The notes beneath the pieces are model-generated. The model did not search any database, was not told the origin of the DNA, and saw nothing but the letters and a program-made list of their open reading frames with translations. 64,000 nt of DNA, taken from contig VXBP01005597.1 of NCBI GenBank assembly GCA_013400115.1, forward strand, positions 124,001 to 188,000. Reading direction: 5' to 3'. A program made the translations under genes and the position numbers. Source of the stretch: Rhinopomastus cyanomelas. Lineage: Eukaryota > Chordata > Aves > Bucerotiformes > Rhinopomastidae. Each line of letters starts with the position of its first letter. The first letter of the stretch is position 1. Below, one piece after another: positions 63,401-64,000 of this stretch.

Positions 63401-64000
63401 GCTGTGAGAAGGCTGGCGGAGTTCTGCTGCAGTTGTCCCCATCCCACTGAGGGCCACCAGAAGGAGCTGTGGCATGGCTGTGCCCGGTGAACAAAGCACA
63501 GGGGTGAACACAACTAGAGGGGTGGCGCGGCGGAAAGTTGGGAGAGGCAACCACAAATACAGTCTGGCTGGAAAAAAGCAAGTGAAAAAAAAACCAAAAG
63601 ACTTCGTAGATGTGCAAAAAGAAGGAACAAGTCTGCAGCAGCAGATGGACAATGGAGGTTCAGGCTGTACTGCGTGCACTGCTTCACCTTTGGGGTCAGT
63701 GACCTAGTGAGTGACAATGCAGGGTGCAGACAGTCGCTTTGGAGGTACCATGGATTGTGTACTTCCAGTGTGGACTTCAGGTTTGGTTTTTCAATTCCAG
63801 TGATGTGAAAACTGATTTCTGATGAATCAGTCACTGGGATAAACCACCCTTTCCTGTTTTCCATGTGTTCCTTGTGTACCCCACAAATATCACTCCCCAG
63901 ATTTTGAAGCAAAACTGAACTTTAACAGGTTGTGAAGCCAAAGGCCTGTGAAGTGATCATTTTTTATCGAGAATCGTGATGTCAAGTGATGAGACAACTC
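63401..64000. other. Sequence upstream of TTC1
   Basis: A 77-codon + strand frame at 63474-63707 (starting MAVPGEQSTGVNTTRG, lysine/arginine-rich) faces away from the TTC1 promoter. No family was recognised. It could be divergent promoter RNA or chance. Otherwise nothing is seen. Confidence 0.3.

Noticed and set aside
1..64000. CRISPR arrays, operons, tRNA or rRNA genes
   Set aside because: No regularly spaced direct repeats, no cloverleaf or rRNA signature was seen, and the gene structure is plainly eukaryotic.

Overview
This is a vertebrate nuclear window, almost certainly from a bird. It has large introns, a CpG-rich promoter and many degenerate CR1 (chicken-repeat-1) LINE copies, and no bacterial-style gene packing. 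Two protein-coding genes can be read with confidence and they converge. PWWP2A enters from the left edge on the + strand. TTC1 occupies about 36 kb on the - strand. I recall the same neighbour pair from human 5q33. The species cannot be named from sequence alone.

Left part (1-25.8 kb): the 3' coding part of PWWP2A, a chromatin reader with a C-terminal PWWP domain, ends at 1399 and has a good poly(A) signal at 2551. The next 23 kb is mostly noncoding, with a few old CR1 fragments. It holds a compact orphan CpG island at about 15.73-15.96 kb. Just beyond is a 50-base candidate exon (16077-16126) with an acceptor, 15 codons, a stop and a nearby AATAAA. Its phase matches a consensus donor inside the PWWP2A exon (683/684), so together they would make a shorter PWWP2A isoform lacking the PWWP domain. 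A 243-codon minus-strand ORF at 21.8-22.5 kb is unexplained.

Middle and right part (25.8-63.4 kb): TTC1, a TPR adaptor protein, was rebuilt by hand from seven coding exons. All junctions keep phase, and the total is 290 residues with a stop at 26809. Its poly(A) signal is at 25802-25807 and its CpG-island promoter is near 63.1-63.35 kb, interrupted by a 21-N gap. Intron 6 (33070-44525) carries a 3.7-kb sense-oriented CR1 with ORF1 esterase, endonuclease and reverse transcriptase remnants. A second CR1 is inserted into its 3' end. Intron 2 (51147-62414) carries another nest, a + strand CR1 inside a - strand CR1, at 59.8-60.9 kb. Smaller CR1 pieces lie in introns 3, 4 and 7.

The two genes work separately: PWWP2A in nuclear chromatin, TTC1 as a cytosolic chaperone/signalling adaptor. 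They are linked only by tail-to-tail position. Nothing here amounts to a new multi-gene system. The best leads are the candidate PWWP-less isoform, the orphan CpG island next to it, and the nested CR1 structures.
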